Positions 19,804 to 30,952 of a stretch of 64,000 nt of DNA are shown piece after piece. The stretch spans positions 139,337,622 to 139,401,621 of the forward strand of contig ML681963.1 of NCBI GenBank assembly GCA_007922195.1, given 5' to 3'. The notes beneath the pieces are model-generated. The model was not told the origin of the DNA, ran no database searches, and was given only the letters and a program-made list of their open reading frames with translations. Within the stretch, counting starts at the first letter, position 1; each line of letters begins with the position of its first letter. The DNA is from Podocnemis expansa (lineage: Eukaryota; Chordata; Testudines; Podocnemididae). A program made the position numbers and the translations under genes.

Positions 19804-21784
19804 CAGTGCTCCCAGAAAAACTATGCAATGTTAGAGTCAGAATACAATATATACCTGTGGAGACAAACTCCGCTAAATCCTTTTATTAAGAGAACTGTAA
19901 ATAAGGGTGGATTAGAGGAGGAAAATGTGTGCGTAACTCCCCTATTAACAAAATTCCTAGCCAGTGTTGTGGGCGTGAAGAACTAACAGTAATTGGAGGA
20001 GCCAGGAAGAGTTGTCTTTAGTTTATGCTGGACTGCAGTCAAGGCAACATCTTATTCAAGACTAGAACTAGGTACATTCCTCCAACCCCCCCCCCCATCC
20101 CTTTTTGAACAAATAGGTTTGTTTTTGTCTAAAGAATGTATTTATTGGTGCTTCTCAAATATTTACAAGTTTGTGTTGAATTCAAGTAATAGTTTTGGCT
20201 GAGGAAAAAACCCAAAATACTTTTTTTGACACACTTCCTTAATGTGGCAGTTTTTTAAAAATGAGTCACACACACAAAAGGCCAAATCAAATGGGGGGGG
20301 GGCTTAAAAAAAACCCCTGAGCCTCGAGCTGACACATGCTTTTCATTTTTTGTGTGTGGCAGGGGGGAACACAAAAGTGATTAAAAAAAAAAAAAAAAAA
20401 AAAAAAAAGAAGCAGCAGCAGCTATCCCACCTCCCCCAGAGCCCACAACTGTTCTGGTTCAAAGCAAACTGGATTTCTCCTTCCCCACTTTCACCCCCAT
20501 GTATTTCATTTTAGTCCTCAAACCAAGAAAAACAGTAAGTTCGCTCAACACTGTAAGGGACAGAATTCAGAAGCAAAGCCAGGATGAAAGTTCTAATTTC
20601 TCAGCGGGAACATAGAGCAGGCTTTTTTTTTGGGCACATTCATGGACATTTAAGGACTGGCTAGACCAAACTGCTCGGTCTCTCCTGGAGAAACAGCCAC
20701 ACAGCTAGCTTCCCCTGACACACTCATTCCTGGCCAGAAATATGGGCATACACAGACAACAAGGACAGGCAGCATCTTTGTCTCCGCCACTCTCTCCAAT
20801 CAGCTGTCTGTATGCAATGAAACAGCTGCCAGCATCAGTCGAGTAGGTTGCCTTTAGCAAGCTAACATTTCCTTGGAATGAAAAAGAGAGCCTTGACCAG
20901 GATGCCACAGTGTTTGTAATGTACTCTAGGCCTGCTCACACACAGGATTCTAGCCCACTGGGAGGTAGTCTGGATGCAGTCCGACTTCCAAGATCTGAAT
21001 CAATTCATGGTGGTGAAGAAAATTCAGGCACAAGAGAAGTTGAATTTTCAGTACCACTGACCCCATTTCCTACTTGGAGTTTCCTGACCTGAAATCCAGA
21101 GGTTGCAAGTTGTTCCTCTGGAGAAGTGAAGGCAGATAGGCCAACGGGAAGGTGATTGTGATGACTCGTCTGAACGCAGGAAGCATCAAAAAGACAAAGG
21201 CTTTTGGGACTCGAGCCAGTTTCTAATGCACAAGCAAATGATCTTTATGAGAGCCAGAGCAATGGTGGTTACTGAAAGCCAATGGAGTGGGACACATATC
21301 TAGAGTTTATTTAAATCAAACAAAAAATATTGTGATCAGACAATGTGCCCTTGTATACTGAGCCAACCAGTAACCAACTCAGACACTCTCCCAAAGGAAA
21401 GGCAGAACCAAAGATTCAAGAATCAAGCCAGAGTCCGGGGGCAGGGGTGGGATTTTCTTTATGATTACTCTGAGGCTTTGAAGTCCCTTTAAAGTGCTGA
21501 CGGAAGGGGTGGCCCTCTTTCCAGAGCAGAGGCCATGCAGCCAAGAGAATTTTTTTTTACATCATGCTCTACAGCCTGACCTGGAATGAGCAGTGAGTCT
21601 GTACCTGTAACCCTGTACCTGTGCTGGCAGGTAGAGAGTAACACACTTAACCATGGCTTCTCAGTCTGAAGCACATCACATTTTGAGCAACACAGTTCGG
21701 ATCAGTTTAATACCCTTGTTCTACCAAAGCAACTTTCAAGTACCCTTTGCATATTTATTCTGATTACAAAGGGCATCTGTTTTG
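19804..21784. other. Intron 2 stretch with low-complexity tracts only
   Basis: Contains a pure A run near 20384-20408, a C run near 20086-20095 and a G run near 20294. No gene or named repeat recognised. Confidence 0.5.
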
Positions 21785-21973
21785 GTCTAATTCAGTAAAA
21801 ACAAACGAAGTCCTGTGGCACTTAAAGACTAAAATTTATTTATTGCATGAGCTTTTGTGGGAGAAAAATCACACTTCACCTCCAAAGCATCTGATGAAGT
21901 TGAATTTTCTCGCACAAAAACTCATGCAATAAATAAATTTGTTAGTCTTAAGTGGCACAGGACTCCTTGTTTA
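21785..21973. repeat. Penelope-type foldback repeat, copy 4 (complete palindrome)
   Basis: Left arm GAAGTCCTGTGGCACTTAAA and TTATTGCATGAGCTTTTGTG; right arm CTGATGAAG (core 21891-21897) to GTGGCACAGGACTCCTTG. The hairpin stem is partly spoiled (GTTGA versus CGCAC). Confidence 0.8.
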
Positions 21974-22537
21974 TATTTATTCTAGTTTCACCATCTCTGC
22001 ACCACATGTAAACACTGGAAAGTCTGGATTGACTCTTGCAGCCAAAAAGTTTCAGTATTTTTGTCTTGATGGTGCCAGGTTGTGAACTCCTTATAACAGA
22101 GGCTGGTGCTTTATACATCTTCCACTGGAAAGCACACACCTTTATAATGATGAAGTACAGAACATAAAACACAGACAATGGTTCTGTTTGCCCTCTGCAT
22201 TTAACTTTAGTATGGGTTTCAATTTTTCCATGAATAATAGAAATTTTTTTTCCTTAAGCCCCCCCCCCCCCCAATATTCTGATTAGGAGGTGTTTAGAAC
22301 AAACAGAACCATAGTGCATAGAGCATTTTTTCCCCAATTGAATCATATATAAATAACCCTGTGAGAAACCAGAGCTACATTAGTAACAAACTGCAAATAG
22401 TTCACTGTTTTCAATTTCAACTGATTCTTCATCCTCCACATCTAAAAATGATCCTGGCCAGTGCCAGCAGTAATGTTGGATCCTGCCACATAGTTCTCAG
22501 ATGATACAGCAATTAGGACAGTGCAAGAAACCTAGAC
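21974..22537. other. Intron 2, no recognised gene
   Basis: Contains a C run near 22260-22272; otherwise unremarkable. Confidence 0.5.
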
Positions 22538-22706
22538 CAGGGGTCTCAAACACACAGCCCCTTAAGCTATTTCCTGTAGCCCGCAACGACACTACTGTCA
22601 TGGATATTTGCAACATCATTGTATGAAAAGGTTTCAGTGCTGCAGCCCTTGGGCTAATGTATTAGTCCATATGCGGCCCTTGTGATGATTTGAATTTGAG
22701 ACCTTT
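22538..22706. mobile_element. hAT MITE, CAGGGGTCTCAAAC family, copy 2
   Basis: Starts CAGGGGTCTCAAACAC and ends TTTGAGACCTTTC. The flanks share CCTAGAC, fitting a target duplication. About 169 bp, as in copy 1. Confidence 0.75.
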
Positions 22707-23360
22707 CCTAGACTGATTAGGCTACAGTACCCATAGCATAATTCCACAAAGAAAGGCCTTGGTTTACGCTAAAAGGGTTTTGGAATCAAAAGTCAGCTTT
22801 GGTTGGTAAAAAACAGAGGGTGTACACACTACAATCAACCCCTCATCAACAAAACTGCCCCCCCCCCTCCCCATTTTGACAAAATAAGATCACCCTGACA
22901 AAAAAGATGTAGGGTTTTGGCAGCATAGTTGGGATGTAGGCCTTAATCCTGGGATATTTCAAAGCTGTTGAAGACCTGCAATCAAGCATCAGATGGCAAT
23001 GTAACCTGGCATATGTGATCTAGCCTATGTAAAGTAAACACTGTCTAACCCAAAGCTTGTAATTTTTTGTATTTTCACCTAAATCGAGTATTTGAATATT
23101 CCATGTAGTCAGGTAGAGTAGACTTAAGGTAAGGAAAGTGTTTTTGTTTATAAAAAGATCTGTGTTTTTCACCTTAAGAAAAAGATTAATGGGTGCCAGC
23201 CTCAGATGGTTATCAGGTTTTGACTGTTGCAAAACAAAAAGGAGAGCTGTTTTACAGTTTCAGGCTTTGTCCATTTGTGAATTAAGATAACATGAGAAAT
23301 TAACACCCAAAGATGAGGAGGAAGGATATTACAAAGATGCATCTGCTACTTCTTGAGTGA

Positions 23361-23720
23361 TTAAGGGTATGTCTATACTGACAGTGGCAAAATCGCTGCT
23401 GTCAGCCCAGCGTTCTAGGAGTGCTTAGCAGCAAGTCTGAACTCGCTGCTGCACTCCGGAAAGTCAGTGTCAGAAGTCCTGGGGCCAGGAGACCTACAGG
23501 AAAGCCGACCACATGGCATTTGTGGTCAGCTGTCCTGAGTGTGTCCCAGCAGTTAAGTCAGTCATCAGCAGTTACGCAGGGCATTTTACGTGCCTTGCAT
23601 AAACACTGGTTGACTGCCGCCAAAAACCAGCCCAAGCGTAGTCTGTGGCTAAGATCCACTGCATCAAACAGCAGCAACATGACGAAGCAGATAGATGAGA
23701 GCTGAGTCCTGAGTCTATAG
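23361..23720. mobile_element. Possible MITE end of the TTAAGGGTATGTCTACAC type
   Basis: TTAAGGGTATGTCTATACTG at 23361-23380 resembles the ends of the GC-rich MITE at 25772-26706. A clear right end was not found, so the limit is a guess. Confidence 0.4.
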
Positions 23721-24095
23721 AAAGAGTACAACAAGATGGACCATTTGGGTTTGGTTCCACAAACCATACTGCAGGAATATCAATGCACCAGGGGAACCCT
23801 CCCCCCAACCCTCATGTCTTAGCCACCTAGTCAGAGGATGAGCATGAGCAATTAAGCTAGTAATTATAACACCTGCAGAACTCTGCCTGTGCTCGCATGC
23901 ACTTAAGAATGTGGCTGAATATGAAGCTACAGTCTCTTTAAATTGGTTCTCTTGCTTTTAGATCTGTCTTTGCCTTGCAAAATTTCACTGTATGCGCATT
24001 AAATGTGGCTTATTGCTTTATCTTCCCCGCACCTCCTCCAATTAAAATCCTGTTTTTCATTTTCTAAGAAGTGTAACCAGGGAAAGTGGCACTGC

Positions 24096-24269
24096 AAACA
24101 AGGAGCCTGGTGGCACTTTTAAGACTAAATTTATTTATCTCATCAGCTTTCCATGGGAGAAAATCCCACTTCAGACACTCATGTGATAAAATATATGTTA
24201 GCCTTCTAAGTGCCCCCAGACTCCTTGTTTGTTTTGCTGAACTAGACTAACACAGCTACCGCTTTGAAA
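24096..24269. repeat. Penelope-type foldback repeat, copy 5
   Basis: Left arm AAGGAGCCTGGTGGCAC and GGGAGAAAATCCCACTT; right arm GCCCCCAGACTCCTTG and CTGAACTAGACTAACACAGC. Internally deleted: the core between the arms is mostly lost. Confidence 0.75.
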
Positions 24270-24959
24270 CTTGGGATCAATGCCGACCAGGGGCAGCCAA
24301 ACTTATGGAACTCAAGAGCCCCACAAGTTGATAATTAAACCTTTGAGAGCCGCACTGAGGCATATAGCCATACCTTTACCTACTACAAAATTACTAAATT
24401 TAAATGTACATTGCCCAGTTTATTGCAAAAAGAGCGCAAGATACTGATGCTGCTAATGTCAGATTCTAATTACTTAAGGTTGTCATGAAAGCTAGGCCTA
24501 CAAAAACTTTTTACTAAGTCATGCTTTAGAATACAAGAAAACAATGGACACATAACAGATGTACAGAAAACTAGTAAATGAGATAGGGTTCAGGGCTCAC
24601 ATACAAAAATTTCCAGCACATTGCAAACACAGCATAGGTATTGCATTGAAACAATTTCATTTCTATGCCTTTGATACACTGTACTGCTAGGTATGTTATT
24701 AACAGCAATGATATATCTGAGCTGTAAACAGCAGGGTTTGGTTTTTTTTATTTTTGCTAAAACCTATGTATTGAAGCCTACTGAAATTGAATAGTTCCTC
24801 TTTCCTAGGCTCAAACCATGATACTTATTTTAGTTTTTCCCCAGCTACAGGAATAAAAGTATACTAGAAAATACAAGGGCACAGAGAATCACAGGGTTGG
24901 AAGGGACCTCATGAAATCATCTAGTCCAACCCCCTGCCAAAAAAGCAGGACCACTCCCA

Positions 24960-25787
24960 CTAAATGATTCCAGCTAGAGTTCCATCCAGCTGGGCCTTAA
25001 ACATCTCCAAAGATGGAGATTCCACCACTTCCCTAGGTAGCCCATTCCAATGCTTTACCACCCTCCCAGCAAGAAAGTTTTTCCTAATATCCAGCCTCAA
25101 CCTCCCCAGCTGCAACTTGAAACCATTGCTCTTTGTTCTATCCTCTGTTACTACTGAGAACAGCCAAGCTCCATCCTCCTTAGAGCATCCCTTCAGGTAG
25201 CTGATGGTTGCTATCAAATCCCCCCTCAGTCTTTTCTTCTGCAGGTTAAATAAGCCTAGTTCCTTCAGTCTTTCTTCATAAGGCTTGTGCTCCAGCCCCT
25301 TGATCATTTTTGTTGCCCTCCGCTGGACTCTCTCTAATTTGTCCATGTCCTTTTTGTAGTGGGGAGCCCAAAACTGGACACAGTATTCCAGATGCGGCCT
25401 CACCAGTGCCAAATGGAGGGGAATGATCACATCCCTTGATCCACTGGCAATGCATCTCCTGATGTAGCCCAGTATGCCATTGGTCTTTTTGGCAGCAAGA
25501 GCACACTGGTGACTCGTATCCAGCTTCCCATCCACGAGGGCCTCCAGGTCCCTTTCTCCAGTGCTGCTACTTAGCTGATCGCTCCCCAGCCTGTAGCAGT
25601 GCATAGAGTTTTTCCCTCCCAAGTGCAGGACTTTGTACCCATCCTTCTTGAACCTCATGAGATTTCTGTTGGCCCACTGCTCCAATTTGTCAAGGTCTTC
25701 CTGAATCTTCTCCCTACCCTCCAGCGTGTCTACCATTCCCCCCAGCTTGGTGTCATCCGCAAACTTCTTAAGGCTATGTCCACACAC
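24960..25787 (-). pseudogene. CR1 ORF2 C-terminal half (open stretch)
   Basis: A 275-codon open stretch containing KFADDTKLGG, the CR1 form of the RT palm box with the catalytic Asp pair, followed by the thumb and C-terminal region (LEYCVQFWAPHYKKDMDKLE, RATKMIKGLEHKPYEERL, LDIRKNFLAGRVVKHWN). The start codon is an artefact: the true frame would continue upstream, but the MITE interrupts it immediately before this point. Its good preservation suggests a fairly recent CR1. Confidence 0.88.
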
Positions 25788-26706
25788 AAGCCTTTGTTTC
25801 GAAATAATGCCTTATTTCAAAATAGAAAAGCTATTTCAAAAAAAAAGAAAAAAGCGGGAATCAAAATAGCATGTCCACACAGTGGACATGCTATTTCAAG
25901 ATGGGGAAGAGGAGGGGAAGGGCAGGGAGGCTTGTGCAGGGCTGGGGACACCCCGCCCCCGGGATTCCCCTGGCCCCCCGCTTCTGCTGCCCCCCCCCCC
26001 GCCCTGCCCATGGCAGAAGCAGCGGGGGGGACAGGGGAAGCCCCACCCCCACCCCAGCAGTAACGGGGGAGCAGGCGCTAGGGAACACCAGAGGCAGGGC
26101 ACCCCAGGCTTGGGGGCAGCCCCAGCAGCAGGATGAGCTGCCCCTGGAGCAGCCACCCCATGGGGGCTGCAGTCCCCCTGATCGGGCTGCAGGGCCAGCA
26201 GCTCCCCTGCTGCCTGGGTGGAGGGGGGGGGCAGAGCCCTGGGGGTGCCCCAGCTGGCTTCCTCCTGCTTCCCCTTGCCTGGGGTAGGGGGGGCGAAGGG
26301 GGCTGAGGCACCTGTCCCCCTCTGCTCCCAGCAAGGGGAAGCAGGGAGGGAAGCCAGCTGGGGCACCCTCTGACCCCCTACACTCCACTCAGCACCCTGG
26401 GAGGTAGGTCCTTGTTATTTCAAAAACAATCCTTGTCTCGAAATAGCACGTCCAAATGGTGTTATTTTGAAACAAGTGGTTTAGAAATGACCCTCCTTTC
26501 AAAAAGCAAAAAGTGTTTTAAGCTGTTTCGAAAGGAGGGCTCTTGTTTCAAAACGAAGAGCTCCCTCCTTTCGAAACCAAAACCAAAACCAAAACCAAAA
26601 CCAAAAACAAAAAACAAAACAAACCAAAAAAACGGGGTGTAGACATAGGGACTTTTATTTCGAAACAACCAGTGTTGTTTTGAAATAAAAGCCATGTGGG
26701 CATACC
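25772..26706. mobile_element. GC-rich 935-bp MITE inserted in CR1
   Basis: It interrupts the CR1 frame. The left end reads GGCTATGTCCACACACAAG and the right end, reversed, GGTATGCCCACATGGC: imperfect inverted ends. It is preceded by TTAA and followed by CCAA, perhaps a decayed TTAA duplication (piggyBac-like) or a TTA/TAA one (Harbinger-like). The interior has a GC-rich centre (25890-26390) flanked by multiple ATTTCGAAAT-type palindromes and an AACCAA tandem tract (26575-26620). No transposase. Confidence 0.7.
26575..26620 (+). repeat. AACCAA-type tandem tract
   Basis: Repeats of CCAAAA, about six units, inside the MITE. Confidence 0.85.
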
Positions 26707-26739
26707 CCAAGTGTGCAATAAATCTCATCATCCAGATCA

Positions 26740-27430
26740 TTAATGAAAATATTGAACAGAACTGGCTCCAGGACTGACCCCTAGGGCACACCACTCACTA
26801 CTGGTTGCCAACTAGACTCAGAGCCATTGATTTCTACACGCTGAAATCGTTGATCTAGCCAGTTCTCCATCCACCTTACAGGCCACACATTCAACCCATA
26901 CTTCCTTAACTTGCCAACAAGAATGCTGTGGGAAACCATATCAAAAGCCTTGCTAAGGTCGAGGTACATCACATCAACAGCCCTTCCTGCATCCACAAAT
27001 CCAGTCATCTCATCATAGAAGGCGATGAGGTTGGTCAGGCATGATTTACCCTTGGTCAATCCATGTTGACTGTTCCTGATCACTATTTTCCTCCAAGTGT
27101 TTCAGGATGGATTCTTTGAGAATCTGTTCCATGATTTTTCAAGGGATTGAGGTGAGGCTGACAGGTCTGTAATTCCCTGGATCCTCCATTTTGCCTTTCT
27201 TGAAGATAGCCACTATATTTGCTTTTTTTCCAGTCCTCTGGCACCTCTCCCGTTCACCACAAGTTTTCAAAGATAATTTGCCAGCAGTACTGCTACCTCA
27301 TAGGCCAGCTCCCTCAGCACCCTCAGATACAGGTCATCCGGCCCCATGGATTTGTGCACATCCAGCTTCTTTAGGTAATCCCTAACCTGACCTGTCACCA
27401 AGGGCCTCTCTTCTTCTTTCCAATCTGCCA
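26740..27430 (-). pseudogene. CR1 reverse transcriptase fingers and palm (broken)
   Basis: The minus-strand open stretch at 26781-27083 reads QHGLTKGKSCLTNLIAFYD, then VDVMYLDLSKAFDMVSH (palm motif A) and QPVVSGVP leading into the palm B region. Upstream, at 27190-27430, broken frames hold the finger region, with stops. It is continuous with 24960-25787 once the MITE is removed. Confidence 0.85.
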
Positions 27431-27622
27431 TGCCCAGTGTAGTAGGCTGGGAGCTGGCCCGCCCTGTGAAAACTGAAGTAAAAAAAAAGCATTGAGCACT
27501 TGAGCCTTTTCCTCATCCTTCATCACAAGGCTACCTGCACTATTCACTAAGGGACCTACACCAGCCCTGAGCCTCTTCTTGTTATTGACATACTTGTAGG
27601 ACCCCTTCCTGTTATGCTCCAG

Positions 27623-28225
27623 CTAGCAAGGGATGTGAAACTCCAATTGCCCTTTGGCCTTTCTGATTTTATCCCTGCAGTCCCTAGCAATATTTTGATA
27701 TGCCTCCTTAGTCATCTGCCCAAGCTTCCACTTCCTGTAAGCTTCCTTTTTATGCGTTAGCTCAGTGCAGAGTTCTCTGTTAAGCCATATTGGGCGCCTT
27801 CCACATTTGCTGTTCTTCCTGCTCATCAGAATGGTATCTTACTGTGCCCTTAGCAGGGTTTCTTTAAAATGCAGCCAGCTCTCTTGGACACCTTTCCCCT
27901 TTAGATCAGCCTCCCAAGGGATCCTGCCCATCAGTTCCCTGAGGGAGCCAAAATCTGCTTTTCTGAAGTCCAGGGTCTGCATTTTGCTTCTTTCCTTTTT
28001 TCCATTAATCAGCATCTTGAACTCTATCATCTCATGGTCACTGCTGCCCAGGTTGCCATTCACTTCTACTCTCCCAATCAATTCTTCTCTGTTTGTGAGC
28101 AGCAGGTCAAGAGGTGCAAGGCCACTAGTTGGTTCCTCCAGCATTTTTACCAGGAAGTTGTCCTCAACACTCTCCAAAAAGTTCCTGGATTGCCTGTGCA
28201 CTGCTGTATTGGCCTTCCAGCAAAT
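27623..28225 (-). pseudogene. CR1 endonuclease C-terminus and linker (broken)
   Basis: The minus strand reads VHRQSRNFLESVEDNFLVKM, then LDLLLTNREELIGRVEV and SDHEMIEFKM, the last blocks of the CR1 apurinic endonuclease domain including the Ser-Asp-His catalytic motif. The linker follows: WLNRELCTELTHKKEAYRKW. Split by a frameshift near 27830. This marks the 5' truncation point of the element. Confidence 0.85.
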
Positions 28226-28447
28226 GCCAGGGTAAAAGAGAATAGGTGAGAATAGTGAATAGATAAGAATAGTGGGTTGCAGCATGGTAGGTCAGGTACC
28301 CATGTGGACCTCTGTTTATCAAAGAAATTGCTTTGAGGACCACCTCTTCTACCTTTGCTGACTAGATTACTTCCTCTCCCACTGTGATATTGTAATTTCC
28401 CTATGTCAGCTACATGATACAACTGTGATTTTCCAAAAAGCTTAATT

Positions 28448-28628
28448 TCAAAGGGGTAGCTGTATTAGTTTAGCTCAGCAAAAGAAGCAAGGAGTCCTGT
28501 GGCACTTGAAGACTAACAGATTTATTTATTGCATGAGTTTTCATGAGAGAAAATCCTGTTTCGGATTCTTCTCCCATGAAGGCTCATGCAATAAATAAAT
28601 TTAAGTGTCACAGGACTCCTTGCTTCTT
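28448..28628. repeat. Penelope-type foldback repeat, copy 6
   Basis: Left arm GGAGTCCTGTGGCACTTGAA and TTATTGCATGAG; right arm CTCATGCAATAAATAAATTT and GTCACAGGACTCCTTG. The hairpin stem is degraded. Confidence 0.78.
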
Positions 28629-29320
28629 TTCGTGATTTAGGGAAATCCTTGTGTGATGTTGGTCAATGACCCCAGGAAAAAACACAATTCTTTCTATGAG
28701 AGGTGGCTTACTTAATCATCAATAGTGTAGAAGATTACTTTTTATTAGTTAGTGAAGAGAGGCTGAGGTCTAGAAAAGAAAAAAAAGTCAGTTAACTTTA
28801 GTTACACTGTTGCAGATTAGACAGACAAAAACACCACACAACCAGTGGAAGTTGCTGATATAATGGAGATCTCACACACACGCATCCTACCTTCCCTGGT
28901 ACTTGCCACTCTGCTCTAGCCAGACCCTGAGCCCTTCTCCCTCTTGCAAACACACCCTGCCCCTGCTTCCCCAGCACACCCTCAGCTTCTGCCTCTGCTC
29001 CAGCTGGACCCCAAACCTGACCCCTTCTCCCCCCCTTTAACAGCACCCCAGCCCCTGCTGCATGCTCCCTTAAGTGTGGCCCTCCTTAACCTCTGCCCCC
29101 TTACTTGACCAGCCTGCTGATGCTGTGCCTAGGTGACCCTCTAATGCTCCGCCCTGAGCGTTCATCTGAAAAATGCTCAGGGGTCAGAGATTTAAACTGT
29201 TCCTCCAGGTGCCAGGCTGGAGGGATACGTCTGGGGGTCAGGTAGGGCCTGCAGCGGCGAGCCGCACTTTTTCACTGAAGAGCCGCATGCGGCTTGAAAG
29301 CCGCAGTTTTGCCACGCCTG

Positions 29321-30756
29321 ATGTAGACGCTGTGTCCCCTAAGGTCAGTTGCAGGGCTGTTCTTGTCAATTTCATTACAACAAGAAAGCCAAAGCCCAGG
29401 TGGCTGGTTCCTGTGCCCAGCTAGGAGCAGGGCAAGAAGCTCAGGGTTGCTGTATGCCCGAATGGCTGATTCCCAGTCCAGGAAGCCATATCGACTTCAG
29501 GATCAGCTGTTTAATTGACAAGACTGTCCCAGTGAGGAGCAGATGGAAGTTCCCTGACATCTTGCCCCAGCTCCCAGCTGACAGTGGAGACTAGCAGCCC
29601 AGGCTTTTTGCCTCACTCCCAGCTGGGATTGGGAACCAGCTGCCTTAGATGGCAGGAGCCCTGGCTTCTCACTCCACTCGTAGCTTAAAGTACGATGAGC
29701 TCTCAGGGCTGCTGGTCTCTGCTTCTGGTTGGGACCAAAAGTCCAGGGGCTTCTCCACCTGCTCCCCAAGTCAATGACACAGCTGAACTGGAAATTAAAA
29801 TAGCTGCCTACTCCCCCAGCGAGTGCAGAACAGAGAAGCACTGCACAACTTCTCGTGACAGGGAAATGGGAAGGGAGGAGTCCCCAGCAGCTTCCCTCAG
29901 CTACAGGAGGGGGAGGGCAGCCCACAAGGAGCACAGGATCCTGTGGGCTCCCAGCAAGAAGCTGAGAAATGTGGCTGTCAGCTTCCCACACTGCCCCTTA
30001 GGTTGGTGGAAGTACTCCTCATGAGGAAGATGCACTCCACTGACCAAAGGAGGAGTAGAGTGGACACCAGCCACCACAATAATTACAATGGTAGCTGTAA
30101 GTTGACCTGTATTGGGTTGACTTATTCTTTAAGTCGAGACAAGGCCTAAAATTCAGCTATTATGTTAACACGCAAGAGGCCCCACCTGAGATCAGGGTCC
30201 CATTGTGTCAAAAATGCTTGATAAAACATAGCAAGAGACTTTTTCTAACCCAAAGAACTTACACTTTACCAAGACTCAAAAAAACCCACCCATCCGTTTG
30301 CCATGGGGACCAGGGTTTGTATCCTGACCCCTAGCTCCCATGCAGAAACACAGCAGAGGAGCACCATTGGGAGTCTATTTTGTCAAGCTAGGCTTTCAAC
30401 AGACAAGGCAAAGCAGGGGCAGGAGAAATGGAAGCTCAGAGACCCGATATAACTAAAGGTCAAAGTTCTGTAACAAACACTGACATCAGCTGATGTCGGA
30501 TTCTATATTCGGGTACAAAACTGGAGTTGGGCCCACGTCTGCCTGGAGTGTCACTGAGGTTTGAGAACTCTAAACCACTCTAGGAAAAAAGTCTTCTGTA
30601 AAAAGCCAGGGAGTTTCTGGCTTCAGCAGTCAAACAGGTAAGGCCTTCCCACACTGGCAGAATTTCATCTTTGAAGTCAGGCGGGGGGTGGGGGTGGCAA
30701 AACTGAAGTGGAACATCAAACCAACATTAGTCACATAATGGTTTGCACAGCTTAGA
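29321..30756. other. Intron 2, no recognised gene
   Basis: A repeated short block (AGGAAGCC / GGCTGCTGG type) is vaguely visible. A possible MITE end lies near 30120-30150 (AAGTCGAGACAAGGCCT). Nothing certain. Confidence 0.4.
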
Positions 30757-30944
30757 CAAGTTCTCAACCACTGTGTTATGTCATTACCGTGTAGCCATGA
30801 AAACGGTAAAAGTGTGTTGCAGAGAACCAGGGAGATGGCTGGAGTTGGCCTAGGGGAGGGGGTGGGGGTGGGCTGGTTCGTCTGTATAGGGTCACGGTAA
30901 ACTACCAAGCACGTTGGAACCCACAAAAAAGGTCAAGAACCACT
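30757..30944. mobile_element. hAT MITE, TTCTCAACCACTGTG family, copy 2
   Basis: Starts CAAGTTCTCAACCACTGTG, ends GGTCAAGAACCACT. It is flanked by a perfect 8-bp duplication, AGCTTAGA, at 30749-30756 and 30945-30952. Confidence 0.85.
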
Positions 30945-30952
30945 AGCTTAGA

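Larger units (their letters stand above)
24885..28225 (-). mobile_element. CR1 LINE, 5'-truncated, interrupted by a MITE
   Basis: The 3' tail on the plus strand reads AGAATCACAGGGTTGGAAGG, the reverse of the CR1 end. Reading leftward on the minus strand the ORF2 protein runs from the C-terminal part of the endonuclease through the whole reverse transcriptase. About 2.4 kb of CR1 sequence remains once the 935-bp insert at 25772-26706 is removed. The 5' half (ORF1 and most of the endonuclease) is absent, which is normal for CR1. Confidence 0.9.
24288..29320. mobile_element. hAT element (CAGGGGTGGCCAAAC family) expanded by nested insertions
   Basis: The left terminus CAGGGGCAGCCAAAC at 24288 and the right terminus GTTTTGCCACGCCTG ending at 29320 are inverted. 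The flanks ATGCCGAC and ATGTAGAC match at 6 of 8 bases. Terminal blocks agree with 6181-6845. Inside lie a CR1 (24885-28225), a GC-rich MITE within that CR1, and a Penelope foldback (28448-28628). The left interior (24500-24880) is longer than in the other copies, so this may be a less deleted form; no transposase was recognised. The alternative is two separate half-elements. Confidence 0.6.

Noticed and set aside
25891..26388. Long open frames on both strands in a GC-rich block (up to 165 codons)
   Set aside because: The block is the centre of a MITE; high GC content depletes stops in all frames and the translations are low-complexity Pro/Gly/Ala with no family signal.
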